Made by a program: the position numbers and the translations under genes | Part shown: one piece after another, positions 25,623 to 35,365 of the stretch | Numbering within the stretch: position 1 is the first letter of the stretch | Layout: the number at the start of each line of letters is the position of its first letter | Assembly: GCA_963783835.1 (NCBI GenBank) | Contig: CAWAOX010000014.1 | Coordinates: 1 to 64,000 of the forward strand | Direction of reading: 5' to 3' | From: CAIQPS01 sp963783835 | GTDB lineage: Bacteria > Actinomycetota > Thermoleophilia > RBG-16-64-13 | Length of the DNA: 64,000 bases | The notes under the pieces: generated by a model | What the model saw: the letters and a program-made list of their open reading frames with translations, nothing else | The model's database searches: none | Told to the model about the DNA's origin: nothing

Positions 25623-26795
25623 CTAGATAAAGCGCTTGACCATCTGATCGGTGACCGCGTTCACGTTCCCCGGGGTCACGTTCAGCTCCCGGACCAGGCG
25701 CTGTGCCCGGTCGTACCGCTGGGGGTCGTCCAGATCGGAGAGCCCGCGGACCAGCCCCGCCCGCCGGGCGATGCGATAGAGCACCTGCTCTTCGGGCCTG
25801 AGCGCGAGGAACGCTTCTATCTCGGCGGTCATCGCGTCCCGGTCAACCGGCAGCTTCCCTCCGACGTCTTCGAACAGGTTAAGGATGTGGTCGCTCACCA
25901 CCGTGCTCGTGATCCCCTCCAGGCTCTTGAGAAACAGCAGTATCTCCTGGGCGGTCTCTATATCGTTCGCCTTCTCGAACGTGCCCTGGGCCACGTCCTC
26001 GGCGAGTACCAGATGGTCGGGTATGGCCAGGGTCCGCAGCCGGATGAAGTCCGGTTCGACCTGGTTCATGAGGTCGGCCGTCTCTAGAGCGTGCTCCCGC
26101 CACAGACGGCGTCCGCCCAGACCCGGCATGTAGTAGGCGGAGAGCTGCATCCCGGCCGCCTTGATCTTCCTTCCGCCCTCGATCTGCAGAGCCTTGGTCA
26201 CGCCCTTGTCCATGAAGCGGAGGATGTCGTCCGACCCGCTCTCGAAGCCGATATGGACGCGGTCGAGCCCGGCGGCCCGCATCTTCAGCAGATCCTCGGG
26301 CTCGATACGCGCGACGGTGCGCGAGCGGGCGTAGGTAGTGATGCGTTCGATGCCGGGGAACCGCTCCTTGAGCAGGCTGAGGATGGCGATCATCTCCGCC
26401 GGGGGCACTGCCAGGGGGTTCGCGTCCTGAAGGAAGACGGACTTCATCCCCGAGCGGGACCAGTTCCAGGCAGCGTTCTCGGCACCAGGGTCCAGAGGCG
26501 GGCCGGAAGGGGCGGCCTGGCCGGAGAGGGCAAGCGACGCCAACGCGTCTTGAGCCGCAGGGCGCCGTACGGCTTCGGGGGAGAACGTCTGCACCCAGGC
26601 TGCCACGGCCTCTATGTCGGCGAGGACGTGGGCCAGCGGACGCCGGCTGAAGTCGGTGTCCTTGTACACCGGGCAGAAGCGGCACCGATTCCAGGGGCAG
26701 TTGCGGGTGACCCGGATGAGCAGGCTGCGCGCCTCGCTGGGCGGACGGATTGGCCCTTGCTCGAATCCACGGTAGTAGGCTTCTTCGGCAGGCAT
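25623..26795 (-). CDS. Radical SAM protein with CX4CX2C motif
   Basis: Radical S-adenosylmethionine enzyme of 390 residues. The cluster motif is CPWNRCRFC (about residues 34-42), spaced CX4CX2C instead of the usual CX3CX2C. GPIRPPSEARSLLIRVTRNCPWNRC precedes it. HIGFESGSDDILRFMDKGVTKALQIEGGRKIKAAGM is the central barrel with the SAM-binding region seen in Elp3/MiaB-like members. No extra cluster or B12 domain is visible. Function unknown; it is followed by the HOT-like dehydrogenase gene, with which it probably shares a transcript. Confidence 0.85.
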   Translation of the reverse strand: MPAEEAYYRGFEQGPIRPPSEARSLLIRVTRNCPWNRCRFCPVYKDTDFSRRPLAHVLADIEAVAAWVQTFSPEAVRRPAAQDALASLALSGQAAPSGPPLDPGAENAAWNWSRSGMKSVFLQDANPLAVPPAEMIAILSLLKERFPGIERITTYARSRTVARIEPEDLLKMRAAGLDRVHIGFESGSDDILRFMDKGVTKALQIEGGRKIKAAGMQLSAYYMPGLGGRRLWREHALETADLMNQVEPDFIRLRTLAIPDHLVLAEDVAQGTFEKANDIETAQEILLFLKSLEGITSTVVSDHILNLFEDVGGKLPVDRDAMTAEIEAFLALRPEEQVLYRIARRAGLVRGLSDLDDPQRYDRAQRLVRELNVTPGNVNAVTDQMVKRFI

Positions 26796-26860
26796 GAACT
26801 CTCCCCGTTGGTTCTTTCGGGGATTCTACCCGCTCGGGCGCAATCCAGCAGGCTGCTAGA

Positions 26861-27940
26861 TCAGCCGACCGTCCTCTTGGGCGCTCTGGGCGTGATGGAG
26901 AGCATGCCCGGCTGCCCCTGATAGACGAGGGCCAAGGCGGCCACGACTTCGGGATCGAACTGCCAACCGCTCTCTCGCCGGATCTCGTCTAGGGCCGCCG
27001 GGATGGAGCAGGGCTCCTTGTAGAGGCGGGGATGGGTCATGGCGTCGAGGGCGTCGGCCACGGCTACGATGCGCGCCGCGATGGGTATCTCGACATGGGA
27101 CAGGCCCTGAGGATAGCCGAGTCCGTCCCAGCGCTCGTGGTGACTCAGGGCGATCTGCTCCGCGGTCTGAAGCACGTCGCTCTCGGCCCCGTGGAGCAGA
27201 TAGGCACCGAGGGAGGTGTGCTCACGCATCTGCTCGCGCTGCTCCTCGGTGAAGTTGCCCTCCAGCCGAACCAGGTCGTCGGGGATACCGACGTTGCCCA
27301 GGTCGTGCAACGGGGCGGCCCGCATGATGCGCCTCGTCTCCTCGGCGGGCAGCAGCAGTTCCTGAGCGATCAGACCGCTCAGCCTGCCCACCCGGCTGGG
27401 ATGTCCGCCGCTGGGGTCGTCCCTCAGTTCGGCCACCCGGGCGAGGCGATCCAGTAGTTCCATGTGGCTCTCATGTGATTCCCGGGTGCGTCGGCGAAGC
27501 TGTTCCTCGAGCGCATGCTTGGACTCGCGCAGTCTGCGGCTCATGAAGCGGGTCTCGAGAAGCAGGTTCACGCGGGCCAGGAACTCCTCGGCGTCCAGCG
27601 GCCTCCCCATACACTCTTTCGCTCCCGCCTGTATTGCCTGGACCCGCGAGCTCGCGTCGGCCGTCGCCCCGATGGCCATCACCGGGAGGTAATCATCCGG
27701 GGGAAGTTGCTGGTGCAGGTGCTCCAGCAGGGCGAGACCCTCCGGCTCGCGCGCATCTGCGTCGAGCACGATGAGATCAAGGACCTTTTCTTCGAGCCAG
27801 GCGTTGAGAACGGCTGGGTCAGTGCAGGCGCGCACGCATCCGTAGCCCGCCTCCTCCAAAGTGCACACGAGGAAACGGAGGGCGTCGGAGTCGGCGTCGA
27901 TGACAAGAATCCCCGCGTCGCTATAAGTGGTGTCTATCAA
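26861..27940 (-). CDS. Response regulator with HD-GYP phosphodiesterase domain
   Basis: Cyclic-di-GMP phosphodiesterase of the RpfG type, 359 residues. The receiver occupies about 8-130 (Asp in LIVLDADAREPEG), followed by a short coiled stretch (LRESKHALEEQLRRRTRESHESH). The HD-GYP domain has PLHDLGNVGIPDDLV (HD pair), HTSLGAYLLHG, LSHHERWDGLGYPQGLSHVEIPIAARIVAVADALDAMTH. The GYP triad and metal-binding His residues are intact, so it should be active. The partner kinase is not adjacent. It probably lowers c-di-GMP in response to a signal. Confidence 0.92.
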   Translation of the reverse strand: MIDTTYSDAGILVIDADSDALRFLVCTLEEAGYGCVRACTDPAVLNAWLEEKVLDLIVLDADAREPEGLALLEHLHQQLPPDDYLPVMAIGATADASSRVQAIQAGAKECMGRPLDAEEFLARVNLLLETRFMSRRLRESKHALEEQLRRRTRESHESHMELLDRLARVAELRDDPSGGHPSRVGRLSGLIAQELLLPAEETRRIMRAAPLHDLGNVGIPDDLVRLEGNFTEEQREQMREHTSLGAYLLHGAESDVLQTAEQIALSHHERWDGLGYPQGLSHVEIPIAARIVAVADALDAMTHPRLYKEPCSIPAALDEIRRESGWQFDPEVVAALALVYQGQPGMLSITPRAPKRTVG

Positions 27941-28058
27941 GAAACCTATCCCCGGCTCATACTGATGCTTTCTCTATCGACAGCGGGTTGCCGAATCTTT
28001 ACCAAGCACGCGGCCTTTGTGCTAGGTTGGCTCTGTTGTAGCGACCAAAGGGGGAGCC

Positions 28059-28439
28059 ATGATTGATCAGCAGGCCGGCCCGGCCGCGGCCGTGCGCGCC
28101 GTGATGGAACGTTACGTCGAGGCCGCCTTCGAGGCCGACGTGGACACCTTGAGGGACCTATTCCACTCTGCGGCGGTCATGAGCGGCTACTTGGGCGACA
28201 ACCTGCTCGCCGGATCGCCGGAGCCCTTCCTGGCCGACGTCGGCGGGCGGCCGTCCATGGAATCGACAGGCGCACCATACAAGGCGGACATCCTCGACAT
28301 CCACGCCTCGAGCCTGACGGCAAGTCTCCGGCTGGAGGAGACCGGCTTTTTCGGCGTGGCCAGCTTCGTCAACTACTTCCACCTGCTCAACGTCGATGGA
28401 GAGTGGAAGATCGTCAGCAAGACCTTCCAGTCCGTGTAG
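28059..28439 (+). CDS. NTF2-like protein, putative lumazine-binding family
   Basis: 126 residues with a cone-fold pattern: an N-terminal helix (AVRAVMERYVEAAFEADVDTLRDLFH), then strands, ending HLLNVDGEWKIVSKTF. This matches SnoaL/NTF2-like proteins, and the layout is closest to the putative lumazine-binding group. A GGGGGAG ribosome site precedes the ATG. Such proteins bind or isomerise small molecules; no catalytic residue can be named. It is 45 bases upstream of the DUF169 gene in the same direction. Confidence 0.75.
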   Translation: MIDQQAGPAAAVRAVMERYVEAAFEADVDTLRDLFHSAAVMSGYLGDNLLAGSPEPFLADVGGRPSMESTGAPYKADILDIHASSLTASLRLEETGFFGVASFVNYFHLLNVDGEWKIVSKTFQSV

Positions 28440-28484
28440 CGACGACCCCCACGAAGTCCTGACGCCGTTTCGCAAGGAGCCGAC

Positions 28485-29222
28485 ATGAGTGAGCTTACGC
28501 CGCTGACCCGCGACCTCTCCGTCTTCGACAAGCTCGAGCTCGAAAAGCCGCCGGTAGGAGTGAAGTTCCTGTTCGGGGAGCCAGAAGGTATCCCGCGCCT
28601 CGAACGGACACTCGGGCTTTGCGAGATGGTGGCCGAAGCCCAGACCGGCAAGGCCTTCTACGCGGGTTTCGCCGACCACGAGTGCGCCGGTCCCGTCCCC
28701 TTGGGGATGGTCGACGTAGAGCCCTTCTACTGGAGCGGCCAGATCGGTCCCTGCCTGGAAGTGTTCAAAGAGGCGCGGGCGAACCGCCGCATCTACGACG
28801 TCATCCCCACCCTCGAAAAGGGCACCTGCAACTACACGGCCTTCGCGCCTCTGGACAAGCTGACCTTCGATCCCGACGTACTCGTTCTCACCGGCCGGGC
28901 CCGCAAGATGGAGATCGTCCTTCGCGCTATGAGCTGGACCACCGGCCAGATGTACGAGAGCAAGGGCACCCCGGTGCTGGGCTGCGCCTGGACCCTGGTC
29001 TACCCCTATATCACGGGCAAGATCAACTTCTCGGTGACGGGCCTGACGTTCGGCCACATAGCCCGGGAGGTGGGCACCGAGGGGAACGTCATCGTCTCGG
29101 TACCCTGGGACGCGCTGCCGACCATGGTGGAGAACCTCGAGGAGATGCCGTTCGTGCTGCCCGCCTACGAGGACGGCAGGGACAACTACAGCGAGCGGTT
29201 CAACCGGGTGACCGGGCACTGA
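28485..29222 (+). CDS. DUF169 family protein
   Basis: 245 residues matching the DUF169 pattern: KLELEKPPVGVKFLF near the start, a conserved Cys in GLCEMVAEAQTGKAFYA, ECAGPVPLGM, EKGTCNYTAFAPLDKLTFDPDVLVLTG and GTPVLGCAWTLVYPYITGKINFSVTGLTFG. The family is widespread in anaerobes, and no biochemical role is established that I know of. Conserved Cys residues in three motifs suggest metal or cofactor binding. An AAGGAG ribosome site supports ATG 28485. It converges on the amidohydrolase gene at 29293. Confidence 0.9.
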   Translation: MSELTPLTRDLSVFDKLELEKPPVGVKFLFGEPEGIPRLERTLGLCEMVAEAQTGKAFYAGFADHECAGPVPLGMVDVEPFYWSGQIGPCLEVFKEARANRRIYDVIPTLEKGTCNYTAFAPLDKLTFDPDVLVLTGRARKMEIVLRAMSWTTGQMYESKGTPVLGCAWTLVYPYITGKINFSVTGLTFGHIAREVGTEGNVIVSVPWDALPTMVENLEEMPFVLPAYEDGRDNYSERFNRVTGH

Positions 29223-29292
29223 CGAGATCGGGCGCCGGCAGGGGCGCCCCGGCCGACCGGCTCGGCCGCCACGACCGCCGCACGGTCCGGGT

Positions 29293-31018
29293 CTACAGCC
29301 CTGCCTCGAAAACCCGCTTGCCGCCGACCACAGTGGCCACGTTCTTGACGGCGTGGATCTCCTCCGGGGGCACCGAGAGGATGTCCTGCTCCAGTATGCA
29401 GAAGTCGGCCAGCTTGCCCGGCTCGAGCGAGCCTTTGCGCTTCTCCATGTGGTCCTGCCAGGCGCCGCCCATGGTGTAGAGCCGGATGGCTTCCCGGGCG
29501 GTGATGCGCTGCGCGGGTCCCCGGACCGTTCCCGAGGCCTTCGACTTCCGGAGCACCGCCGCCTCCACGCCCTGGATCCAGTCGGGCTCGCTCACGGGCG
29601 AATCGGACGAGAGACTCACGTGCACGCCGGCGTCGAGCAGAGTCCGCAGCGGGAACTGCCACTCCGACCGCTCCACGCCGATGGCCTGGTCGATGGAGTC
29701 CGAGAACACCCACTTGAGGATAGGCTGTGTGCTGACGCCCACTCCGTGCTTGACGATGCGCGTGATGTCGGACGGGGTGATGAGGTCGCAGTGGACCAGA
29801 TAGTGCCGCAGGCCGCGGGGATCGGCCGCCTCTGCCCGCACGAATCCGTCTACGCACGCCTCGATGGCCCGGTCGCCGACCGCGTGGATGGCACACTGGA
29901 AGTTGTGCCGGTGCGCGAACCCGATCATCTGCGCCAGTTCTTCGCAGCGCTCCTTGTCAGTGGCGCCGGGTAGTACGAGGCCGCCGTTGCCTCCATCCGG
30001 GTAGTCCTCGTGCAGCCAGGCGGTCTTGGTCTGCGGGATGCCGTCGGCGAACAGCTTGATCCCTCCGATCTTGAGCCACTCGTCGCCGAAGCCGCTGTGG
30101 ATGCCGATCTCGGGAATGCTCTTTTCGAAATCCTTGAGAGATATCGCGCCATACGAGCCGAACAGGTAGAGCAGGTTCATCCGGACGGTCAGCAGCCCCT
30201 CGTTGTGGAGATCGTTGTAGACGCTGATGCATTCGGCGTCGAAGAAGCCCCCCTGGAAGCCGGTACCGCCGGGGCCGAGGGCCGCGTCGGTGGCGCTGGT
30301 GATGCCCCTGGCATTCAGGTCCTTCATGATCCCCAGGATGGCGTTGCGCTTGTCCTCTCTGCTCCACGGAGGGACGACTCGCATGATCAGCCCCTCGGCG
30401 GGCAGTTCCAGGAGCATCCCGGTGGGTTCGCCACTCGCCGGGTCTTTGACTATCTCCGAGCCCGGCTCGGTCTGAGTGTCACGGCCCGATGCCGGCTATC
30501 TGCAAGGCCTTGCTGTTGGCGACCAGTTCGTGCTGAGTGAACGAGACGAGGTAGACGGGGTTCTCGGGCGCGACTTCGTCCAGATCCCAACGGGTGATGT
30601 GACGGGAACGGTCCGCGAGGCACTCGTCGAGATAGCCCTCGTTCCAGCCGGCGCCCCTGATCCACTCGCCGGGCTTGAGGATCGCCGCCCGCGCCCGGAT
30701 GACTTCCTTGACGTCGGCGATCGACTTGACCGCCGGCGAACCGACGTCGATGGTCAACGGCGGACGGGTGCCGCCGGTGAGGGCGGCGTGCATGTGGGAG
30801 TCGTTGATGCCGGGGAGCACTGTCTTGCCCTGCAGGTCGACCACCTCTGTCGAAGCCCCGGCGAGCTCACGGATCTCGGCGTCCGAGCCCACTGCGAGGA
30901 TGCGGTCGCCCTTGACCGCGAGGGCCCTCTCGACAGAATCGTCGGCGTCGAAGGTGGCGACCTTGCCGTTGAAGTAGATCGAATCGGCGGCGAAGAGCGC
31001 GGTCTTGGCCGGTCTCAT
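29293..31018 (-). CDS. YtcJ-like metal-dependent amidohydrolase (one frameshift)
   Basis: Amidohydrolase of the Amidohydro_3 group, hydrolysing a C-N or cyclic amide bond. The N-terminal part has IYFNGKVATFDADDSVERALAVKGDRILAVG and the metal motif LPGINDSHMHAAL. The rest has GLGPGG-type turns, SGFGDEWLKIGGIKLFADG, CAIHAVGDRAIEACVDGF, HCDLITPSDI, SLSSDSPVSEPD and ITAREAIRLYTMGGAWQD. The frame breaks at the CCC run 30485-30487 (after LQIAGIG); removing one base restores 575 codons. The ATG overlaps the stop of the short-chain dehydrogenase gene, so it is the end of the Liv transporter operon. Its paralogue lies at the other end of that operon. Confidence 0.88.
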
Positions 31019-31822
31019 GCTGAATACCCTCCATCCTCGACAAGGACTTGCCCGGTGACGAAACTCGAGGCGTCGGAGGCCAGCCACACGGCGAGGCCCT
31101 TCATCTCCTCGGGCATGCCGCAACGGCCCAGAGGCAGTAGCCGGGCTATCGTCCTTTCCACTTCTTCCACCTCATCGGGGGGCGTAAGCGGCGTGCGATG
31201 GTATCCGGGAGAGATGGCGTTCACCCGAATGCCATAGGGGCCGTACTGTCTGGCGGCCGCCTTGGTCAGCATGATCAGCCCCGCCTTCGCGACGGCGTAG
31301 GCCGTCTGGGTGTACACCCACTTATCCTGGGCGAGCGGCCACATGCCCCCGACCGAAGAGGTGGTGACAAAGCTGCCGCCCCTCTCCATCATCAGCGGAA
31401 ACACGGCCCTCATCTGCAGGAATACGGCCCGCAGGTCGGCGTCTATCACGTCGTCCCAATCCTCCACCGGCTTCTCGTGGATGAGCACGAAGCTCTTCTC
31501 CCGGATGCCCGCGTTGGCAAAGAACACGTCGATGCGGCCGAACTCCAGGGCGATCCTGCCCACCATGGCCTCGACGTCCTCGAGCTTGGTGAGATCCGCC
31601 GTGATGGCCAGGTTGCGGCCTCCGCGCTCGGCGCCACCGCACTCGTCGATCAGTCGCAAGGTCTCATCCAGCTTCTCAGCCGAGCGGCCCACGCAGACCA
31701 CGTCTTGCCCCATACTCGGCGACCGCCTCGCAGATCGTTCGGCCGAGGCCGGAGCCGCCGCCTGTCACGACGACGACTTTGCCCGTCAGATCGAAGATGT
31801 CGCTACGCCCGCCGCGTGTCAT
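31015..31822 (-). CDS. Short-chain dehydrogenase/reductase (one frameshift)
   Basis: NAD(P)-dependent oxidoreductase. From ATG 31822 the first frame gives FDLTGKVVVVTGGGSGLGRTICEAVAEYGA with the TGxxxGxG cofactor motif. After a break at about 31705 (an extra A in CAAG) the second frame gives DVVCVGRS, FFANAG, TTSSVGGMW, the catalytic YAVAK and ITGQVLVEDGGYSA-type end (FVTGQVLVEDGG). Corrected length is 268 residues, standard for the family. It lies between livF and an amidohydrolase gene and overlaps the latter, so it probably acts on the imported compound. Confidence 0.88.
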
Positions 31823-31840
31823 GCCCACCCCCCGCCGGTC

Positions 31841-32548
31841 TTATTCGCCCAGATACGCTTTGCGGACGTGCTCGCTGTGCATCAGGTCCGCAGCCGCGCC
31901 TTCCACGACGATGTTGCCCGTCTCCAGCACGTATGCCCGCATCGCCAGCTTCAGGGCAAGGCGGGAGTTCTGCTCCACCAGTAGGACGGTGGTGCCCGTT
32001 TCGTTGATCTCCCGGACGATCTTGGCGATCTCGGTGACCATGAGCGGCGAGAGTCCCATAGAGGGCTCGTCGAGCAGCAGGATCCGGGGTCTGCACATGA
32101 CGGCGCAGGCGATAGCCAGCATCTGCTGTTCGCCCCCACTGAGCGTGGAGGCCTGCTGCCGGGCGCGCTCGCGGAGCCGCGGGAAGTGGTCGAGGATCTC
32201 CTCGAGGTCCTTCTTGGTGGCGTTGCGGTCCTTCCTCAGATAGGCGCCGAGCTTCAGGTTCTCCGACACCGACATGTATGGGAACAGCCCTCGACCCTGA
32301 GGCACTTGGACGATGCCCAGCTTGACGATGCTCTGCGGCTTCTGGCCGTCCACGCGCTGCCCTTCGAACCAGATCTCACCGCCGGCGGGAGACTTCAGCC
32401 CCGAGATCGCTCGAAGGATGGTCGACTTCCCGGCTCCGTTGCGGCCGATGAGCGTCACGATCTCACCCTCCTCGAGGTGCATCGAGACGCCTTTGACGAC
32501 CTCCGCTCCCTCGTACCTGACCGCAAGATCCCTTATCTCAAACCACAT
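31841..32548 (-). CDS. livF: Branched-chain amino-acid-type ABC transporter ATPase LivF
   Basis: ATP-binding subunit of 235 residues. Walker A GRNGAGKST, LivF-typical FEGQRVDGQKPQSIVKLGIVQVPQGRGLFPYMSVSENL, signature LSGGEQQMLAIACAVMCRP, Walker B ILLLDEPSMGLSP and the end GxAADLMHSEHVRKAYLGE. The start overlaps the livG stop by about ten bases. It pairs with LivG to drive the HAP/Liv-type importer encoded here. Confidence 0.95.
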   Translation of the reverse strand: MWFEIRDLAVRYEGAEVVKGVSMHLEEGEIVTLIGRNGAGKSTILRAISGLKSPAGGEIWFEGQRVDGQKPQSIVKLGIVQVPQGRGLFPYMSVSENLKLGAYLRKDRNATKKDLEEILDHFPRLRERARQQASTLSGGEQQMLAIACAVMCRPRILLLDEPSMGLSPLMVTEIAKIVREINETGTTVLLVEQNSRLALKLAMRAYVLETGNIVVEGAAADLMHSEHVRKAYLGE

Positions 32549-33320
32549 CGGAATCGGTCCCCAGGTAGGCTTCGATGACGGCCGGGTCGGCGACGCACTC
32601 GCGAGGGGTGCCCTCGACCAGTTTCTCCCCGTAGTTGAGCACGACGCTGCGAGCGCACAGGCCCAGCACCGCGCGCACGTTGTGCTCGACGACGATGATG
32701 GTGGTGCCGCGCGAGCTGTTGACGTTCTTGACGATCTTGATCATCGAGGCCGTCTCCTCGGCGTTCATGCCGGTGAGCGGCTCGTCGAGCAGAAGAAGCG
32801 TGGGGTCGGAGGCAAGCGCCACGGCGACGCAGAGTTCCCGCTGACTGCCGTGGGGCAGGCTGGTACAGATCTCGTCAGCCTGATCGACAAGACCGACGAA
32901 GCCCAGGAGTTCCATGCAGCGTGCGACCACTTCGGGCTGCTTCCGAACGTGCTCGATGCTCCTTCCGAATACCCCAAACGGGCTATGGTTGGTCCTCAGG
33001 AACGACCCGGAGAGGACGTTTTCGAAGACAGTCATGCTCTTGAACAGCGCGTTCTTCTGGAACACCCTGGCGATACCGAGTTGCGCTCGGCGATGGGGCG
33101 GATACCGGCTGATGTCGTGTCCTCGGAACATGATGGTCCCTCCGGAGACCTTCAGCGTCCCGTCGATCAGGTTCAGCATGGTGCTCTTGCCCGCGCCGTT
33201 CGGACCGATCAAACCGACGATCTCCCCCTCGTCGACCGTCATGTCGACGCGATGCACCGCGGCCAGGCCCCCGAAGTTCCTGCTGAGCTTGTTGATCTCA
33301 AGCAGCGCCAACCCGGTCAC
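32538..33320 (-). CDS. livG: Branched-chain amino-acid-type ABC transporter ATPase LivG
   Basis: ATP-binding subunit of 260 residues: Walker A GPNGAGKST, the LivG insert around GIARVFQKNALFKSMTVFENVLSG, SLPHGSQRELCVAVALASDP as the signature region, Walker B LLLLDEPLTGMNAEE, and the terminal VIEAYLGTDSD. The signature reads LPHGSQR in place of LSYGQQR. The GTG start overlaps the livM stop (GTGA). Confidence 0.94.
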   Translation of the reverse strand: MTGLALLEINKLSRNFGGLAAVHRVDMTVDEGEIVGLIGPNGAGKSTMLNLIDGTLKVSGGTIMFRGHDISRYPPHRRAQLGIARVFQKNALFKSMTVFENVLSGSFLRTNHSPFGVFGRSIEHVRKQPEVVARCMELLGFVGLVDQADEICTSLPHGSQRELCVAVALASDPTLLLLDEPLTGMNAEETASMIKIVKNVNSSRGTTIIVVEHNVRAVLGLCARSVVLNYGEKLVEGTPRECVADPAVIEAYLGTDSDVV

Positions 33321-34393
33321 CCCTCACTCGGCTCGTCGGCGGCCAAGGGGACCGCTCCATCGGGGACCATCTCGGCGATAGCCTCTCCCGGCCCTCGGGC
33401 GCCTGCGGTCGGCTTGGGTCGTTTCCCTTGCCTCCAATCCCGGAACTGTTGCGGGAGACCGGCCAGGCCCAGAGGCATGAAGAGCATGACGATGATGGCG
33501 ATACCCCCTATAAGCATGGGCTGATAGGACTGCATCGACCGGGTGCGTTCGGCAAGGAGGGTCAGCACGGCGGTCCCCAGCAGAGGTCCGATGAAGCTGT
33601 TCTGCCCGCCCACGACCATGTACACCAGAAGATAGATCGACGTTGTCACCGCAAACCGCGACGTCCCGTCGGCGCTCAGATTGTGTTGGAAGGAAGCGAA
33701 GAGTGCGCCGGATATGCCTGCCATAAAGGCCGCGATCGTGAAGTTGACCATCTTGTATCCGATGACGTTGATGCCCACCGCTCCCGCCAGCATGTTGTCG
33801 TCGCGGATCGCTCTCCATTGGAAGTTCACGTACGCTCGCTCCACGAAGTACAGTATGAGCAGGGCGATCAGAACGACTCCGATCACGATGTAGTAGTACG
33901 TATTGATCGTGTCGAACTTGACCTCGCCAAGGAACGGCAGCCGCACGGGGGCCGGGGACGGCACCCCGACCAAGCCCTGAGTGCCGCCGGTGAACGACGT
34001 CCAGTTGTAGGCCACCAGACGGAAGGTCTCCGCGGTCAACAGGGTAAGGATCGAGAAATAGATCCCCTTGACCTTCAGGAACGGGTACCCAAGCATCAGC
34101 GCAACAACGGCGGCAAACAGCCCGCTCAAGATCAGCGCCGGCCAGAACGGCAGATGGCCTTTCATCATCAGGATGGCGTGCGTGTACGCCCCGATGATGG
34201 CGAAGCCTACCTGGCCGAGAGAGATCTCGTTGATGAGCGTAACGCTGCGGAGACTGCTGACGAGCAGTACGTTGACCGCAAGCAGTCCCAACACCGTGAG
34301 CGTGTACTGGTTCGTGGTCAGGCTCGGCACGGCGAAGACAAACACCACGAAAATGGCGCAGAGGATGAGCCGGACGAGGCCGCTCCTACTCAT
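33317..34393 (-). CDS. livM: Branched-chain amino-acid-type ABC transporter permease LivM
   Basis: Membrane subunit of 358 residues with about nine or ten helices. Characteristic parts are LINEISLGQVGFAIIGAYTHAIL, the coupling region ERAYVNFQWRAIRDDNMLAGAVGINVIGYKMVNFTIAAFMAGISGALFA and GGQNSFIGPLLGTAVL. The C-terminal 35 residues are a charged, Pro/Ala-rich cytoplasmic tail not seen in all members. The start overlaps the end of livH. Confidence 0.94.
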   Translation of the reverse strand: MSRSGLVRLILCAIFVVFVFAVPSLTTNQYTLTVLGLLAVNVLLVSSLRSVTLINEISLGQVGFAIIGAYTHAILMMKGHLPFWPALILSGLFAAVVALMLGYPFLKVKGIYFSILTLLTAETFRLVAYNWTSFTGGTQGLVGVPSPAPVRLPFLGEVKFDTINTYYYIVIGVVLIALLILYFVERAYVNFQWRAIRDDNMLAGAVGINVIGYKMVNFTIAAFMAGISGALFASFQHNLSADGTSRFAVTTSIYLLVYMVVGGQNSFIGPLLGTAVLTLLAERTRSMQSYQPMLIGGIAIIVMLFMPLGLAGLPQQFRDWRQGKRPKPTAGARGPGEAIAEMVPDGAVPLAADEPSEG

Positions 34394-35252
34394 GGCCCAG
34401 CAGCCCCTTGGGTCTGAACAGCAAGACCAGGATGACGATGATGAGAGGAGCTACCGAAGCCACGGCCGAGCCGAAGAACACCGGGACGACGCCGTCGATC
34501 AGACCGAGGATGAGACCGCCGATGACGGCGCCGGGGATGCTGCCCAACCCGCCCAGCACGATGATGACCAACCCCTTGATCATCGGCAGAGAACCCATGT
34601 ACGGCTGGAGCTGCAGGATGGAGCCGGCGAGAGCGCCGGCGAGAGCGGCCAGGGCGCAGCCGATCGCCATGGCCGACATGGACATGTAGTTCGGGTTGAT
34701 GCCCTTCAGGAAGGAGCCTTCGCGGTTCTGCGCGCTGGCCACCATGGCCAGCCCCAGCCGGGTCCGCTTCAGGAACGCATAGAGGACCAGCAGCGCAAGC
34801 ACCGAGAAGCCGATGGCGAGTATCCGGTCCTTGGGGACCGCGGCTCCCAGGAAGTCAAAGGAGCCGTTGATCAAGCGGGGAAGGGCCTTCTGGTACAGGC
34901 CAAAACCGACCACCGCACCGCTACTCAGTATCAACGTCAAACCGGTCGAGATCACGATGGAACTGAGGACCACATCCCGGCCGGGCTTCGGCCGGAACAA
35001 CCCCCTTTCCAGTAACACCCCGAACGCGGCCAGGAGGATCATGCCTATCAGGATGGACGGGTAGAGGCCAAGACCGCGGCCGGCCAAGTAGTAGACGGCG
35101 AAGGCGCCCAACATGTAGATCTCACCATGGGCCAGTTGGAGTATCCCCATGATGCTCAGGATCAACGTGAGGCCCAGGGCCATCAGCACGTAGAGCCAGC
35201 CCAGCGCGATCCCATTGATGATCGCCTGCATCCACAGGCTAAACGAGTCCAA
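34386..35252 (-). CDS. livH: Branched-chain amino-acid-type ABC transporter permease LivH
   Basis: Membrane subunit of 288 residues: IINGIALGWLYVLMALGLTLILSIMGILQLAHGEIYMLGAF is the classical LivH N-terminus, and GGLGSIPGAVIGGLILGLIDG the conserved C-terminal loop. I choose TTG 35252 because GAGGAG lies just upstream. The in-frame extension to 35336 would add a Pro/Ala/Gly/Arg-rich segment unlike any LivH. The gene lies 113 bases after the binding-protein gene. Confidence 0.93.
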   Translation of the reverse strand: MDSFSLWMQAIINGIALGWLYVLMALGLTLILSIMGILQLAHGEIYMLGAFAVYYLAGRGLGLYPSILIGMILLAAFGVLLERGLFRPKPGRDVVLSSIVISTGLTLILSSGAVVGFGLYQKALPRLINGSFDFLGAAVPKDRILAIGFSVLALLVLYAFLKRTRLGLAMVASAQNREGSFLKGINPNYMSMSAMAIGCALAALAGALAGSILQLQPYMGSLPMIKGLVIIVLGGLGSIPGAVIGGLILGLIDGVVPVFFGSAVASVAPLIIVILVLLFRPKGLLGHE

Positions 35253-35365
35253 ACGAACTCCTCGGAGTATACGAGGGAGGCCGGCTCGCGAGCCCCCAGC
35301 CGCCTCGGCTGGGGCAGCTCTTGAACCGGCCTCCACTCATCATTGCTTGACTACGACTCGCGGGT

